Assembly: GCF_901542415.1 (NCBI RefSeq)
Contig: NZ_CABEHV010000004.1
Coordinates: 2,070,464-2,134,463, forward strand
Direction of reading: 5' to 3'
Source of the DNA: Streptococcus mitis
Lineage (GTDB): Bacteria; Bacillota; Bacilli; Lactobacillales; Streptococcaceae
Length of the DNA: 64,000 bases
Shown here in pieces: positions 47,056 through 56,278 of the stretch. Position 1 is the first letter of the stretch, and every line of letters begins with the position of its first letter. Both the position numbers and the translations under genes were made by a program. The notes under the pieces were generated by a model that worked only from the letters and a program-made list of their open reading frames with translations, was not told the DNA's origin and did not search any database.

Positions 47056-48456
47056 ATGACAGCAATTGATTTTACAGCAGAAGTAGAAAAACGCAAAGAA
47101 GACCTCTTGGCTGACTTGTTTAGCCTTTTGGAAATCAACTCAGAACGTGATGACAGCAAGGCTGATGCCCAGCATCCATTTGGACCTGGTCCAGTAAAAG
47201 CCTTGGAGAAATTCCTTGAAATCGCAGACCGTGATGGCTACCCAACTAAGAATGTTGATAACTATGCAGGACATTTTGAGTTTGGTGATGGAGAAGAAGT
47301 TCTCGGAATCTTTGCCCATATGGACGTGGTGCCAGCTGGTAGCGGTTGGGACACAGACCCTTACACACCAACTATTAAAGATGGTCGCCTTTATGCGCGT
47401 GGTGCTTCTGATGATAAGGGTCCTACAACAGCTTGTTACTATGGCTTGAAAATCATCAAAGAATTGGGGCTTCCAACTTCTAAGAAAGTCCGCTTCATCG
47501 TCGGAACAGACGAAGAATCAGGCTGGGCAGATATGGACTACTACTTCGAGCACGTAGGACTTGCCAAGCCAGACTTTGGTTTCTCTCCAGACGCTGAGTT
47601 CCCTATCATCAACGGTGAAAAAGGAAATATTACTGAATACCTCCACTTTGCAGGTGAAAATGCAGGTGATGCCCGTCTTCATAGCTTCACAGGTGGTTTG
47701 CGTGAAAATATGGTGCCTGAATCAGCAACAGCGGTTGTTTCAGGAGATTTGACTGACTTGCAAGCTAAACTAGATGCTTTTGTTGCAGAACACAAACTTA
47801 GAGGAGAACTCCAAGAAGAAAACGGCCAATACAAGGTGACGATCATTGGTAAATCAGCCCACGGTGCTATGCCTGCTTCAGGTGTCAATGGTGCAACCTA
47901 CCTAGCTCTCTTCCTCAGCCAGTTTGACTTTGCTGGTCCATCCAAAGACTACCTTGACATCGCTGGTAAGATTCTCTTGAACGACCATGAGGGTGAAAAT
48001 CTCAAGATTGCCCATGTGGATGAAAAGATGGGTACTCTTTCTATGAATGCGGGTGTCTTCCGCTTCGATGAAACAAGTGCTGATAATACCATTGCCCTTA
48101 ATATCCGCTATCCAAAAGGAACAAGTCCAGAGCAAATCAAGTCAATCCTTGAAAACTTGCCAGTTGCTTCTGTTAGCCTCTCTGAACATGGACATACGCC
48201 TCACTACGTGCCAATGGAAGATCCACTTGTGCAAACCTTGTTGAATGTTTATGAAAAACAAACTGGCCTTAAAGGTCATGAGCAAGTCATCGGTGGTGGA
48301 ACCTTTGGTCGCTTGCTCGAACGAGGTGTTGCCTACGGTGCTATGTTCCCAGACTCGATTGATACCATGCACCAAGCCAATGAATTTATCGCCTTGGATG
48401 ATCTCTTCCGAGCAGCAGCAATTTATGCCGAAGCTATTTATGAATTGATCAAATAA
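47056..48456 (+). CDS. pepV: Dipeptidase PepV (M20 family)
   Basis: This 466-residue zinc dipeptidase of the M20 family has metal ligands in GIFAHMDVVPAGSGWD, ARGASDDKGP, GTDEESG and the distal DTMHQANE. It hydrolyses dipeptides in the cytoplasm, feeding peptide nutrition. Length is usual for PepV. A strong site (AAGGAAG) precedes the start and a terminator follows. Confidence 0.94.
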   Translation: MTAIDFTAEVEKRKEDLLADLFSLLEINSERDDSKADAQHPFGPGPVKALEKFLEIADRDGYPTKNVDNYAGHFEFGDGEEVLGIFAHMDVVPAGSGWDTDPYTPTIKDGRLYARGASDDKGPTTACYYGLKIIKELGLPTSKKVRFIVGTDEESGWADMDYYFEHVGLAKPDFGFSPDAEFPIINGEKGNITEYLHFAGENAGDARLHSFTGGLRENMVPESATAVVSGDLTDLQAKLDAFVAEHKLRGELQEENGQYKVTIIGKSAHGAMPASGVNGATYLALFLSQFDFAGPSKDYLDIAGKILLNDHEGENLKIAHVDEKMGTLSMNAGVFRFDETSADNTIALNIRYPKGTSPEQIKSILENLPVASVSLSEHGHTPHYVPMEDPLVQTLLNVYEKQTGLKGHEQVIGGGTFGRLLERGVAYGAMFPDSIDTMHQANEFIALDDLFRAAAIYAEAIYELIK

Positions 48457-48462
48457 AACGAT

Positions 48463-48496
48463 AGAAGTCTGAGATCTTATGCTTAGACTTCTTTTT
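48463..48496 (+). terminator. Terminator after pepV
   Basis: Arms AGAAGTCTGAG / CTTAGACTTCT with a short loop and a T run lie just past the pepV stop, ahead of the ribosome-binding site of the next gene. Confidence 0.8.
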
Positions 48497-48509
48497 GGAG
48501 GGAAAGTAG

Positions 48510-49088
48510 ATGTCTCAAATTGAAAGAATCAAGCAGGCTATTATGGCGGATCCACAGAATGTCGACTATACAAAGCGTGGCATTGAGCCTCTCTTTGCAG
48601 CGCCAAAGACTGCTCGCATCAATATCATCGGTCAAGCGCCTGGTCTTAAAACCCAAGAAGCAGGCCTTTACTGGAAGGACAAAAGTGGTGACCGTTTGCG
48701 GGACTGGTTAGGTGTGGATGAAGATACCTTTTACAATTCAGGTTATTTTGCTGTTTTGCCTATGGATTTCTACTTTCCAGGCCATGGCAAGTCAGGTGAT
48801 TTACCACCGCGAGCGGGTTTTGCAGAAAAATGGCATCCGCAGCTCTTGCGAGAATTGCCCGATATTCAGTTGACCCTCTTGATTGGCCAGTATGCCCAAG
48901 CCTACTATTTACGGGAGAAAGTTAGTGGCAAGGTAACAGAACGGGTAAAACATTACCAGAACTACTTGCCAACCTATTTTCCACTAGTTCACCCTTCACC
49001 ACGAAATCAAATCTGGATGGCCAAAAATCCTTGGTTTGAGTCAGAAGTGGTGCCAGATTTGAAAAAAAGAATTAAAACCATTTTATAG
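48510..49088 (+). CDS. Uracil-DNA glycosylase superfamily protein
   Basis: This 192-residue protein has the fold motifs of the UDG superfamily: a motif 1 like IIGQAPGLKTQEAGLYW and motif 2 VHPSPRNQIW. It resembles family 4/5-like or the uncharacterised UDG-like proteins of streptococci rather than classical Ung. It likely removes uracil or another damaged base, but activity is not shown. Its TAG stop codon lies inside the end of a BOX element. GGAGGGAAAG precedes the start. Confidence 0.82.
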   Translation: MSQIERIKQAIMADPQNVDYTKRGIEPLFAAPKTARINIIGQAPGLKTQEAGLYWKDKSGDRLRDWLGVDEDTFYNSGYFAVLPMDFYFPGHGKSGDLPPRAGFAEKWHPQLLRELPDIQLTLLIGQYAQAYYLREKVSGKVTERVKHYQNYLPTYFPLVHPSPRNQIWMAKNPWFESEVVPDLKKRIKTIL

Positions 49089-49281
49089 TCAATGAAAATC
49101 AAAGAGCAAACTAGGAAGCCAGCCGTAGGTTGCTCAAAACACAGTTTTGAGGTTGTGGATAGAACTGACGAAGTCAGCTCGAAACACTGTTTTGAGGTTG
49201 TGGATAAAACTGACGAAGTCAGTAACCATACCTACGGTAAGGTGACGCTGACGTGGTTTGAAGAGATTTTCGAAGAGTATT
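49084..49281. repeat. BOX element with two boxB copies (A-B-B-C), minus orientation
   Basis: Reading on the minus strand: boxA (ATACTCTTCGAAAATCTCTT), then two copies of the boxB segment (each with CTGACTTCGTCAG and CCACAACCTCAAAAC), then boxC ending GATTTTCATTGACTATA. It overlaps the stop codon of the upstream UDG-like gene and ends 12 bp before the rhodanese gene start. It contains a frame of 63 codons that is only BOX sequence. Confidence 0.92.
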
Positions 49282-49293
49282 AGGAGAAAAAGA

Positions 49294-49581
49294 ATGAAAG
49301 AAATTACCTTTGACGCATTTTACCAACTTTATCAAAACGACCAACTTTCTCTAGTGGACGTGAGAGAAGTGGATGAATTTGAAACTCTTCATTTAGAAGG
49401 TGCCCACAACCTACCGCTTAGTCAATTAGCTGATAGCTATGATCAGTTGGACAAGGATCAGTTGCATTATGTCATTTGTAAAGCTGGAATGAGATCAGCG
49501 CGTGCTTGCCAATTCCTATCAGAACAAGGTTATAATGTTATCAATGTACAAGGTGGTATGACTGCCTTTGAAGAACTCTAA
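49294..49581 (+). CDS. Rhodanese-like domain protein
   Basis: This 95-residue single-domain rhodanese has the active-site cysteine in VICKAGMRSARAC and the DVRE and GGM motifs of the family. It likely carries persulfide sulfur. The start at 49294 is preceded by TAGGAGAAAAAG; an upstream in-frame ATG would run through the BOX element. A terminator follows. Confidence 0.88.
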   Translation: MKEITFDAFYQLYQNDQLSLVDVREVDEFETLHLEGAHNLPLSQLADSYDQLDKDQLHYVICKAGMRSARACQFLSEQGYNVINVQGGMTAFEEL

Positions 49582-49592
49582 ACGTAAGAATT

Positions 49593-49634
49593 TTCTCCTA
49601 CTTGGTGTAGACTGGGTAGGAGAGTTTTATTTTT
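49593..49634 (+). terminator. Terminator after the rhodanese gene
   Basis: Arms TCTCCTAC / GTAGGAGA are followed by a T-rich tract about 40 bp past the stop. Confidence 0.8.
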
Positions 49635-49753
49635 AGATAATTCATACTTTTTAGAATTTTAAAAACATTTAACATTTTGCTTCGTGTTGCTTTTTTCAGA
49701 CTCCCAATCGTGGTATACTAGGTCAGTATTTTATAAATATGAAGGAGATTTTC

Positions 49754-51079
49754 ATGGCTAAAAAAGGTGCCCTAACAGGTTTGCTCCTGTTTGGAATATT
49801 TTTTGGTGCGGGAAACTTGATTTTTCCGCCTTCTCTAGGTGCTTTATCTGGAGAACATTTTCTTCCTGCCATCGCAGGTTTTGTCTTTTCAGGCGTCGGT
49901 ATCGCCGTCTTGACCCTTATTATTGGAACGCTAAATCCTAAAGGATATATTCACGAGATTTCAACAAAGATAGCGCCTTGGTTTGCGACTCTGTACCTCG
50001 TAGTTCTCTATTTGTCAATTGGCCCATTCTTTGCTATCCCACGTACTGCTACAACGGCTTACGAAGTAGGTATTAGCCCCCTTCTGTCGGATGCAAATAA
50101 AGGTCTAGGCTTGATTGTCTTTACCCTTCTTTACTTTGCGGCAGCGTATCTAATCTCGCTTAATCCATCAAAAATCTTAGACCGTATCGGTCGTATTTTA
50201 ACACCAGTCTTTGCGATTTTGATTGTTATCTTGGTTGTTCTAGGAGCTATCAAATACGGTGGAACAAGCCCTCAAGCTGCGTCAGCTGCTTATCAAGCTT
50301 CTGCATTTGGTACAGGTTTCCTAGAAGGTTACAATACCTTGGACGCCCTTGCTTCAGTTGCTTTTAGTGTAATCGCAGTTCAAACCTTGAAACAACTTGG
50401 GTTTTCAAGTAAGAAAGAATACATTTCAACTATTTGGGTGGTTGGTATCGTTGTTGCCCTTGCCTTCAGCGCTCTTTACATCGGTTTAGGTTTCCTTGGA
50501 AATCATTTCCCAGTACCAGCTGAAGCGATGAAGGGTGGAACACCAGGTGTTTACATCTTGTCACAAGCTACTCAAGAAATCTTTGGCTCAACAGCCCAAC
50601 TCTTCCTTGCAGCTATGGTTACCGTAACCTGCTTCACAACAACGGTTGGTTTGATTGTGTCAACAGCTGAGTTCTTTAATGAACGTTTCCCACAAATCAG
50701 CTATAAAGTTTATGCGACAGCCTTTACCTTGATTGGATTTGCTATTGCCAATTTAGGTCTTGATGCGATTATCAAGTACTCCATTCCAGTACTGGTTATT
50801 TTGTACCCAATCACGATTGCCATCGTTATGATTGTCATTGTCAACAAATTTGTTGCCCTTTCAAAACCAGGTATGCAGTTGACAATTGCTGTTGTTACAG
50901 CTATTGCTATTGCAAGCGTACTAGGAAGCTCATTTAAAGTTGAGTTTCTTGCAAACCTTGTCAACGCTCTTCCTTTTGCCAAGGCATCACTTCCATGGTT
51001 AGTACCAGCCGTTGTCGGAATCTTGCTCTCATTGGTTCTACCAAACAAGCAAGAAAGCGATGTTTTTGAAATGGAATAA
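49754..51079 (+). CDS. brnQ: Branched-chain amino acid transporter BrnQ
   Basis: This is a 441-residue LIV-II family sodium-coupled carrier with about twelve hydrophobic helices. It imports leucine, isoleucine and valine. The opening KKGALTGLLLFGIFFGAGNLIF and PRTATTAYEVG are family signatures. The start at 49754 is preceded by AAGGAG; the ATG five codons earlier lies before that site. A -10-like TATACT lies about 40 bp upstream. Confidence 0.94.
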   Translation: MAKKGALTGLLLFGIFFGAGNLIFPPSLGALSGEHFLPAIAGFVFSGVGIAVLTLIIGTLNPKGYIHEISTKIAPWFATLYLVVLYLSIGPFFAIPRTATTAYEVGISPLLSDANKGLGLIVFTLLYFAAAYLISLNPSKILDRIGRILTPVFAILIVILVVLGAIKYGGTSPQAASAAYQASAFGTGFLEGYNTLDALASVAFSVIAVQTLKQLGFSSKKEYISTIWVVGIVVALAFSALYIGLGFLGNHFPVPAEAMKGGTPGVYILSQATQEIFGSTAQLFLAAMVTVTCFTTTVGLIVSTAEFFNERFPQISYKVYATAFTLIGFAIANLGLDAIIKYSIPVLVILYPITIAIVMIVIVNKFVALSKPGMQLTIAVVTAIAIASVLGSSFKVEFLANLVNALPFAKASLPWLVPAVVGILLSLVLPNKQESDVFEME

Positions 51080-51086
51080 TCATTAA

Positions 51087-51129
51087 AATCACTCTTGTAG
51101 CTAAGTCTACAGGAGTGATTTTCTTTTTT
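51087..51129 (+). terminator. Terminator after brnQ
   Basis: Perfect arms AATCACTC..TGTAG / CTACA..GAGTGATT, with one bulge, lead into a T-rich run, 8 bp past the stop. Confidence 0.9.
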
Positions 51130-51176
51130 TATCCGATGATAAATGTGTTATAATAGGTAGCAAAAGAGGTGAAGAA

Positions 51177-52214
51177 ATGAATCAAACAGTAGAATATATC
51201 AAAGAACTGACAGCCATTGCGTCGCCAACGGGCTTCACTCGAGAGATTTCGGACTATTTAGTCAAGACTCTAGACGGTTTTGGTTACCAGCCGGTTCGTA
51301 CAGCCAAGGGCGGTGTCAATGTGACCATCAAAGGTCAAAATGATGAAGAGCATCGCTATGTGACTGCCCATGTTGATACGCTGGGGGCCATTGTCCGTGC
51401 TGTCAAACCAGACGGTCGTCTTAAAATGGACCGTATCGGTGGTTTTCCTTGGAACATGATTGAAGGTGAAAACTGTACCGTTCATGTGGCTAGCACAGGT
51501 CAAAAAGTATCAGGAACCATCCTCATCCACCAAACTTCTTGCCATGTCTACAAGGATGCAGGAACTGCAGAACGCACGCAGGACAATATGGAAGTGCGTT
51601 TGGACGCCAAAGTAACCAATGAAAAAGAAACTCGTGCTCTTGGCATTGAGGTCGGCGATTTTATCAGCTTTGACCCACGAACTTTCGTGACAGAGACAGG
51701 CTTTATCAAGTCTCGTCATTTGGACGATAAGGTTAGCGCAGCGATTTTGCTTAACCTACTTCGTATATATAAGGAAGAGAAGATTGAATTGCCAATAACA
51801 ACCCATTTTGCTTTTTCAGTTTTTGAAGAGGTGGGACACGGTGCTAACTCTAATATCCCTGCTCAGGTAGTAGAATATCTGGCTGTGGATATGGGAGCTA
51901 TGGGAGATGACCAGCAAACAGATGAGTACACAGTATCTATCTGTGTAAAGGATGCTTCAGGTCCTTATCACTATGACTTCCGTCAACATTTGGTTGATTT
52001 GGCTAAAGAGCAAGATATTCCATTTAAACTGGATATCTATCCATTTTATGGTTCGGACGCTTCAGCGGCTATGTCTGCAGGTGCAGAAGTCAAACACGCC
52101 CTTCTCGGTGCTGGTATCGAATCTAGTCACTCATATGAACGTACTCATATTGACTCGGTGGTCGCAACAGAACGAATGGTCGATGCTTACCTTAAGAGTG
52201 CATTGGTAGATTGA
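51177..52214 (+). CDS. M42-family metallo-aminopeptidase
   Basis: This 345-residue protein has the M42 metal ligands in VTAHVDTLGAIVRAV, SRHLDDKVSA, FEEVGHG, AVDMGAMG and SSHSYERTHIDSV. M42 enzymes (PepA, FrvX, TET) are oligomeric cytoplasmic aminopeptidases. Fragment specificity cannot be told. GAGGTGAAGAA precedes the start. It is followed by the HIT-protein gene 1 bp later and likely cotranscribed with it and ldcB. Confidence 0.9.
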   Translation: MNQTVEYIKELTAIASPTGFTREISDYLVKTLDGFGYQPVRTAKGGVNVTIKGQNDEEHRYVTAHVDTLGAIVRAVKPDGRLKMDRIGGFPWNMIEGENCTVHVASTGQKVSGTILIHQTSCHVYKDAGTAERTQDNMEVRLDAKVTNEKETRALGIEVGDFISFDPRTFVTETGFIKSRHLDDKVSAAILLNLLRIYKEEKIELPITTHFAFSVFEEVGHGANSNIPAQVVEYLAVDMGAMGDDQQTDEYTVSICVKDASGPYHYDFRQHLVDLAKEQDIPFKLDIYPFYGSDASAAMSAGAEVKHALLGAGIESSHSYERTHIDSVVATERMVDAYLKSALVD

Positions 52215-52215
52215 T

Positions 52216-52686
52216 ATGTGTCTGATTTGCCAGAGAATTGAGCTCATTAAGAAGGGAGAAAATCCCTATTTTGTGAGAGAACTAGAAACAGGCTATCTTG
52301 TGATTGGAGACCACCAGTATTTTGCAGGCTATAGTCTCTTTTTAGCCAAGGAACACGTTACAGAATTGCATCATTTAGAGAAGGAAACTAGAATCCGTTT
52401 TCTAGAGGAAATGAGTTTAGTCCAAGAGGCAGTTGCCAAGTCCTTTGCTGCCGAGAAAATGAATATTGAACTTTTAGGAAATGGCGATGCCCATCTCCAC
52501 TGGCATCTTTTCCCTAGACGAACAGGTGATATGAATGGTCACGGTCTCAAGGGGCGTGGGCCAGTCTGGTGGGTTCCCTTTGAAGAAATGACAGCAGAAA
52601 CCTGCCAAGCAAAACCGGATGAGATGAAAAGATTAGTCAAACATTTATCGTTAGAAGTAGATAAACTATTAGAAATAAAGGAGTAG
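52216..52686 (+). CDS. HIT-family protein
   Basis: This 156-residue protein has the histidine triad HLHWHLFP (about residues 95-102). HIT proteins hydrolyse or transfer nucleotides such as dinucleoside polyphosphates and AMP-lysine-type adducts. The N-terminus MCLICQRIELIKKGENPYF carries two cysteines (CLIC) that may bind zinc. Start is immediately after the preceding stop codon; 2 bp separate it from ldcB. The three genes look like one transcriptional unit. Confidence 0.88.
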   Translation: MCLICQRIELIKKGENPYFVRELETGYLVIGDHQYFAGYSLFLAKEHVTELHHLEKETRIRFLEEMSLVQEAVAKSFAAEKMNIELLGNGDAHLHWHLFPRRTGDMNGHGLKGRGPVWWVPFEEMTAETCQAKPDEMKRLVKHLSLEVDKLLEIKE

Positions 52687-52688
52687 AA

Positions 52689-53405
52689 ATGAAAAAAAGA
52701 TACCTTATCTTGACAGCTTTGCTAGCCTTGAGTCTAGCAGCTTGTTCACAAGAAAAAGCAAAAAATGAAGATGGAGCAGCTAAGACAGAACAAACAGCTA
52801 AAGCTGATGGAACAGTCGGAAGTAAGCCTCAAGGAGCTGCCCAGAAAAAAGCAGAAGTGGTCAATAAAGGAGACTACTACAGCATCCAAGGGAAATACGA
52901 TGAAATCATCGTAGCCAATAAACACTATCCATTGTCAAAAGACTACAATCCAGGGGAAAATCCAACAGCCAAGGCTGAGTTGGTCAAACTCATCAAAGCT
53001 ATGCAAGAGGCAGGTTTTCCAATCAGTGATCATTATAGTGGTTTTAGAAGTTATGAAACTCAGAACAAGCTCTATCAAGATTATGTCAACCAAGATGGGA
53101 AGGAAGCAGCTGACCGTTACTCTGCCCGTCCTGGATATAGCGAACACCAAACTGGCTTGGCCTTTGATGTTATTGGGACTGATGGTGATTTAGTAACAGA
53201 AGAAAAAGCGGCTCAATGGCTCTTGGACCATGCGGCTGATTATGGCTTTGTTGTCCGTTATCTCAAAGGTAAAGAAAAAGAAACGGGATATATGGCTGAA
53301 GAATGGCACCTTCGTTATGTCGGAAAAGAAGCAAAAGAAATTGCTGAGAGTGGTCTCAGTTTGGAAGAGTACTACGGATTTGAAGGTGGAGATTATGTCA
53401 ATTAA
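52689..53405 (+). CDS. ldcB: L,D-carboxypeptidase lipoprotein LdcB (DacB)
   Basis: This 238-residue lipoprotein (lipobox LAAC after MKKRYLILTALLALSLAAC) has a LAS-type VanY/carboxypeptidase domain. The zinc motif SARPGYSEHQTGLAFD and the EEWHLRYV motif supply the ligands. LdcB removes the terminal D-alanine from the tetrapeptide stem of peptidoglycan in pneumococcus, which affects cell shape and division. A low-complexity Lys/Ala/Gln linker follows the signal. A BOX element abuts the stop codon. Confidence 0.92.
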   Translation: MKKRYLILTALLALSLAACSQEKAKNEDGAAKTEQTAKADGTVGSKPQGAAQKKAEVVNKGDYYSIQGKYDEIIVANKHYPLSKDYNPGENPTAKAELVKLIKAMQEAGFPISDHYSGFRSYETQNKLYQDYVNQDGKEAADRYSARPGYSEHQTGLAFDVIGTDGDLVTEEKAAQWLLDHAADYGFVVRYLKGKEKETGYMAEEWHLRYVGKEAKEIAESGLSLEEYYGFEGGDYVN

Positions 53406-53510
53406 TACTCTTCGAAAATCAAATTCAAACCACGTCAGCGTCGCCTTACCGTACTCAAGTACAGCCTGCGGCTAGCTTCCTAGTTTGCTCTTTGATTTTC
53501 ATTGAGTATA
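53405..53510. repeat. BOX element (A-C form) abutting the ldcB stop codon
   Basis: Near-identical to the one at 28472-28575, starting AATACTCTTCGAAAATCAAA and ending GATTTTCATTGAGTATA. Its first base is the last base of the ldcB TAA. It lies between ldcB and the rplK promoter. Confidence 0.9.
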
Positions 53511-53527
53511 AAAAATAAACTTTTCTC

Positions 53528-53555
53528 TTGCAATTACAGATAAATAGTGTATAAT
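53528..53555 (+). promoter_or_regulatory. rplK promoter
   Basis: A -35-like TTGCAA (53528-53533) and perfect -10 TATAAT (53550-53555) are 16 bp apart. About 80 bp of leader follows before rplK. Confidence 0.7.
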
Positions 53556-53633
53556 AGATAAGTATGTGTAAAGCATACTTGTGGGAGGTAAAAATCTTTA
53601 ATTACCGCCAAAACCACAAAGGAGGATTTAAAA

Positions 53634-54059
53634 ATGGCTAAAAAAGTCGAAAAACTTGTAAAATTGCAAATCCCTGCTGGTAAAGCTACACCAGCTCCAC
53701 CGGTTGGACCTGCTCTTGGTCAAGCTGGTATCAACATCATGGGATTCACAAAAGAGTTCAACGCTCGTACAGCTGACCAAGCTGGTATGATTATTCCAGT
53801 TGTTATCTCAGTTTACGAAGATAAATCATTTACTTTCATCACTAAAACACCACCAGCTGCTGTTCTTTTGAAAAAAGCTGCAGGTGTTGAAAAAGGATCA
53901 GGTACACCTAACAAAACTAAAGTTGCTACAGTTACTCGTGCACAAGTACAAGAAATTGCAGAAACTAAGATGCCAGATTTGAACGCAGCAAACGTAGAGT
54001 CTGCAATGCGTATGATCGAAGGTACTGCTCGTTCTATGGGATTCACTGTTGTTGACTAA
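53634..54059 (+). CDS. rplK: 50S ribosomal protein L11
   Basis: This is the 141-residue L11, with the family N-terminal [21 protein letters not shown] region and C-terminal RNA-binding domain. It binds the GTPase-associated region of 23S rRNA. AAAGGAGG precedes the start. It is followed by rplA after an unusually long gap of 207 bp. Confidence 0.97.
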   Translation: MAKKVEKLVKLQIPAGKATPAPPVGPALGQAGINIMGFTKEFNARTADQAGMIIPVVISVYEDKSFTFITKTPPAAVLLKKAAGVEKGSGTPNKTKVATVTRAQVQEIAETKMPDLNAANVESAMRMIEGTARSMGFTVVD

Positions 54060-54246
54060 TCAATAACATAGTAGAAAATCTCACAGCAGTCTATTAGTTG
54101 CTTTTCATACTAGGCAAGTGACTGAAGCTTGTACTTGGGTACAGCAAGGGAACTTAACGAAGTAGGAAAAGAAAAATAATAGACTGATAACCCGCAAGAC
54201 TTCATCATTTCGAGAAGTGACGTGGGAGATGAAAATCGATTGAACC
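54060..54246 (+). promoter_or_regulatory. rplK-rplA intercistronic region, candidate r-protein leader RNA
   Basis: The gap has no reading frame of note but contains complementary segments CAGTCTATTA (about 54088) and TAATAGACTG (about 54177) that could close a long stem. A second irregular stem is near CTTCATCATTTCGAGAAGTGACG, with the purine-rich GGGAGATGAAA after it. L1 is known to bind its own mRNA in many bacteria; the sequence resembles the L1 target loosely. No strong promoter is seen. Confidence 0.45.
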
Positions 54247-54266
54247 ACTTACAAGGAGAATAGAAA

Positions 54267-54956
54267 ATGGCTAAAAAAAGCAAACAACTTCGTGCTGCTC
54301 TTGAGAAAATTGACAGCACAAAAGCATACAGCGTAGAAGAAGCTGTAGCACTTGCAAAAGAAACTAACTTTGCAAAATTTGACGCAACTGTAGAAGTTGC
54401 TTACAACTTGAACATCGACGTTAAAAAAGCTGACCAACAAATCCGTGGAGCAATGGTATTGCCAAACGGTACTGGTAAAACTTCACGCGTTCTTGTTTTC
54501 GCACGTGGTGCAAAAGCTGAAGAAGCAAAAGCTGCTGGTGCAGACTTTGTTGGTGAAGATGACCTTGTTGCTAAAATCAACGACGGTTGGTTGGACTTCG
54601 ACGTAGTTATCGCTACACCTGACATGATGGCTCTTGTTGGACGTCTTGGACGTGTCCTTGGACCACGTAACTTGATGCCAAACCCTAAAACTGGTACTGT
54701 AACTATGGATGTTGCTAAAGCAGTTGAAGAGTCTAAAGGTGGTAAAATCACTTACCGTGCAGACCGTGCAGGTAACGTTCAAGCTATCATCGGTAAAGTA
54801 TCATTTGAAGCTGAAAAATTGGTTGAAAACTTCAAAGCTTTCAACGAAACAATCCAAAAAGCAAAACCAGCTACAGCTAAAGGAACTTACGTAACAAACT
54901 TGACTATCACAACTACTCAAGGTGTTGGTATCAAAGTTGACGTAAACTCACTTTAA
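54267..54956 (+). CDS. rplA: 50S ribosomal protein L1
   Basis: This is the 229-residue L1 that forms the mobile L1 stalk of the 50S subunit and represses its own operon. Family motifs [17 protein letters not shown] and [14 protein letters not shown] are present. ACAAGGAGAA precedes the start. A terminator follows 20 bp past the stop. Confidence 0.97.
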
Positions 54957-54975
54957 TCAGTAGTTTATATCAGAG

Positions 54976-55002
54976 AACGAGTACGAAAGTGCTCGTTTTT
55001 TT
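54976..55002 (+). terminator. Terminator after rplA
   Basis: A hairpin with arms AACGAGTAC / GTGCTCGTT and GAAA loop leads into a run of seven T. Confidence 0.9.
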
Positions 55003-55009
55003 AGGTACT

Positions 55010-55330
55010 ATGAACATTCCGTTCATCTGAGGTGTAAGTTCTCTGCGAGGATTATATACTAGTAAACCCAAAAGTTATTCCCAAGTCTAACTATTGTGAG
55101 TAGCTTATCGAACGGCATTAGGATAGACTGTTTAAGTCTGACGCTGGAAATAAGAATCGGCAGAGGAAGAGATAGAGAAATCTTGGCTATACGAATAGGC
55201 ACGTGATATATAGCGGATAAGGAGATCAGCAAATCTAAAGTACAAATATGTAGTCGTAACCTATATGCGTAAACTAGGTGAGCAATTGAATTCGAATTAG
55301 AGAGGTGATTAATAGATTTATGCTATAGTC
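55010..55330 (+). ncRNA. Candidate structured RNA, possibly a group II intron 5' remnant
   Basis: About 320 bp between the rplA terminator and the methyltransferase gene holds no reading frame but many short inverted repeats: AGACT..AGTCT (about 55126-55140), ACCTA..TAGGT (about 55260-55280), CTATA..TAG and others, with loops rich in purines. GAGGTGTAAGTTCTCTGC near its start and GTCGTAACCTATATGCGTAA later are reminiscent of domain I of bacterial group II introns, from memory. No reverse transcriptase or domain V motif follows, so it would be a truncated relic. Identity is uncertain; it could be an unrelated structured RNA or decayed DNA. Confidence 0.35.
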
Positions 55331-55433
55331 ATGGCAGCTTGTGTGCTTTTGATTCTAGTTTATCAAATAATAGATTAGAATTGTCAGATAATATAATTTT
55401 ATGTTATAATAAAGAAAAAATAGAGGTGTTCAA

Positions 55434-56192
55434 ATGTCAGAAGCAGGTCATAAGTTTTAAGCAAAACTGGGGAAAAAACGCTTACGTCCAGGTGGAAAAC
55501 GTGCCACAGATTGGTTAATTGCGGAAGGAGGATTTTCAAAAGAAAAGAGAATACTAGAAGTTGCTTGTAATAGGGGAACTACAGCAATTGAGTTGGCACA
55601 GCGTTTTGGTTGCAAGATAACTGCTGTTGATATGGATGCTCAAGCTCTAGAAGTGGCTAAAAAATCTGCTGAAACGGCAGGTGTTGATCATTTGATCAGA
55701 TTTGAAAGAGCAAATGCAATGAAACTTCCTTATGAAGATGCTAGTTTTGATATTGTTATAAATGAAGCTATGCTGACTATGCAAGCCGATCAAGCTAAGA
55801 AAAAATGTGTAATGGAGTATCTAAGGGTTTTAAAACCTGAAGGTCTTCTCTTGACACATGATGTGCTTCTTAAGGAAGCTAAAGAGTCTGTCAGACAGGA
55901 ATTATCACAAGCAATTCATGTAAATGTAGGTCCTTTAACTCAAGATGGTTGGGAACAGGTGATGATAGAATCAGGTTATCGTGATGTGAAAGTATTGACT
56001 GGTGAAATGACATTAATGAAATTATCAGGTATGATTTATGACGAAGGTTGGCTAGGAACCTTAAAAATTTGTGTAAATGCTTGTAAAAAGGAGAATAGAA
56101 AGCAGTTTTTAACTATGTATAAAATGTTCGCTAAAAATAAACAGAAATTGGGCTTTATTGCTATGGCTAGTTATAAATCGTCAAATCGTTAG
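55434..56192 (+). pseudogene. SAM-dependent methyltransferase gene with a nonsense codon at position 9
   Basis: The frame opens with ATG at 55434 (after AGAGGTGTTC), reads MSEAGHKF, then TAA at 55458-55460, and continues open to 56192. Downstream it encodes a class I methyltransferase: motif I ILEVACNRGTTAIEL, then AVDMDAQALEVAKK, EDASFDIVINEAML and LLTHDVLL. A substitution of TTA (Leu) to TAA would explain the stop. The next possible starts (TTG at 55593, later ATGs) lie inside or beyond the SAM-binding motif, so the truncated product would likely be inactive. The rest of the frame is intact. Substrate unknown. Confidence 0.78.
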
Positions 56193-56278
56193 ATAATTAT
56201 TGAAGTTAACTTTTCCTTTTTTCTTTCTTAAAAAATATGCTATAATAGAGAGTAAAAAACTTTGAAAGAAAGAAAAAG

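Noticed and set aside
49092..49283. A 63-codon open frame after the UDG-like gene
   Set aside because: It lies wholly inside the A-B-B-C BOX element and its two near-identical halves are the repeated boxB sequence.
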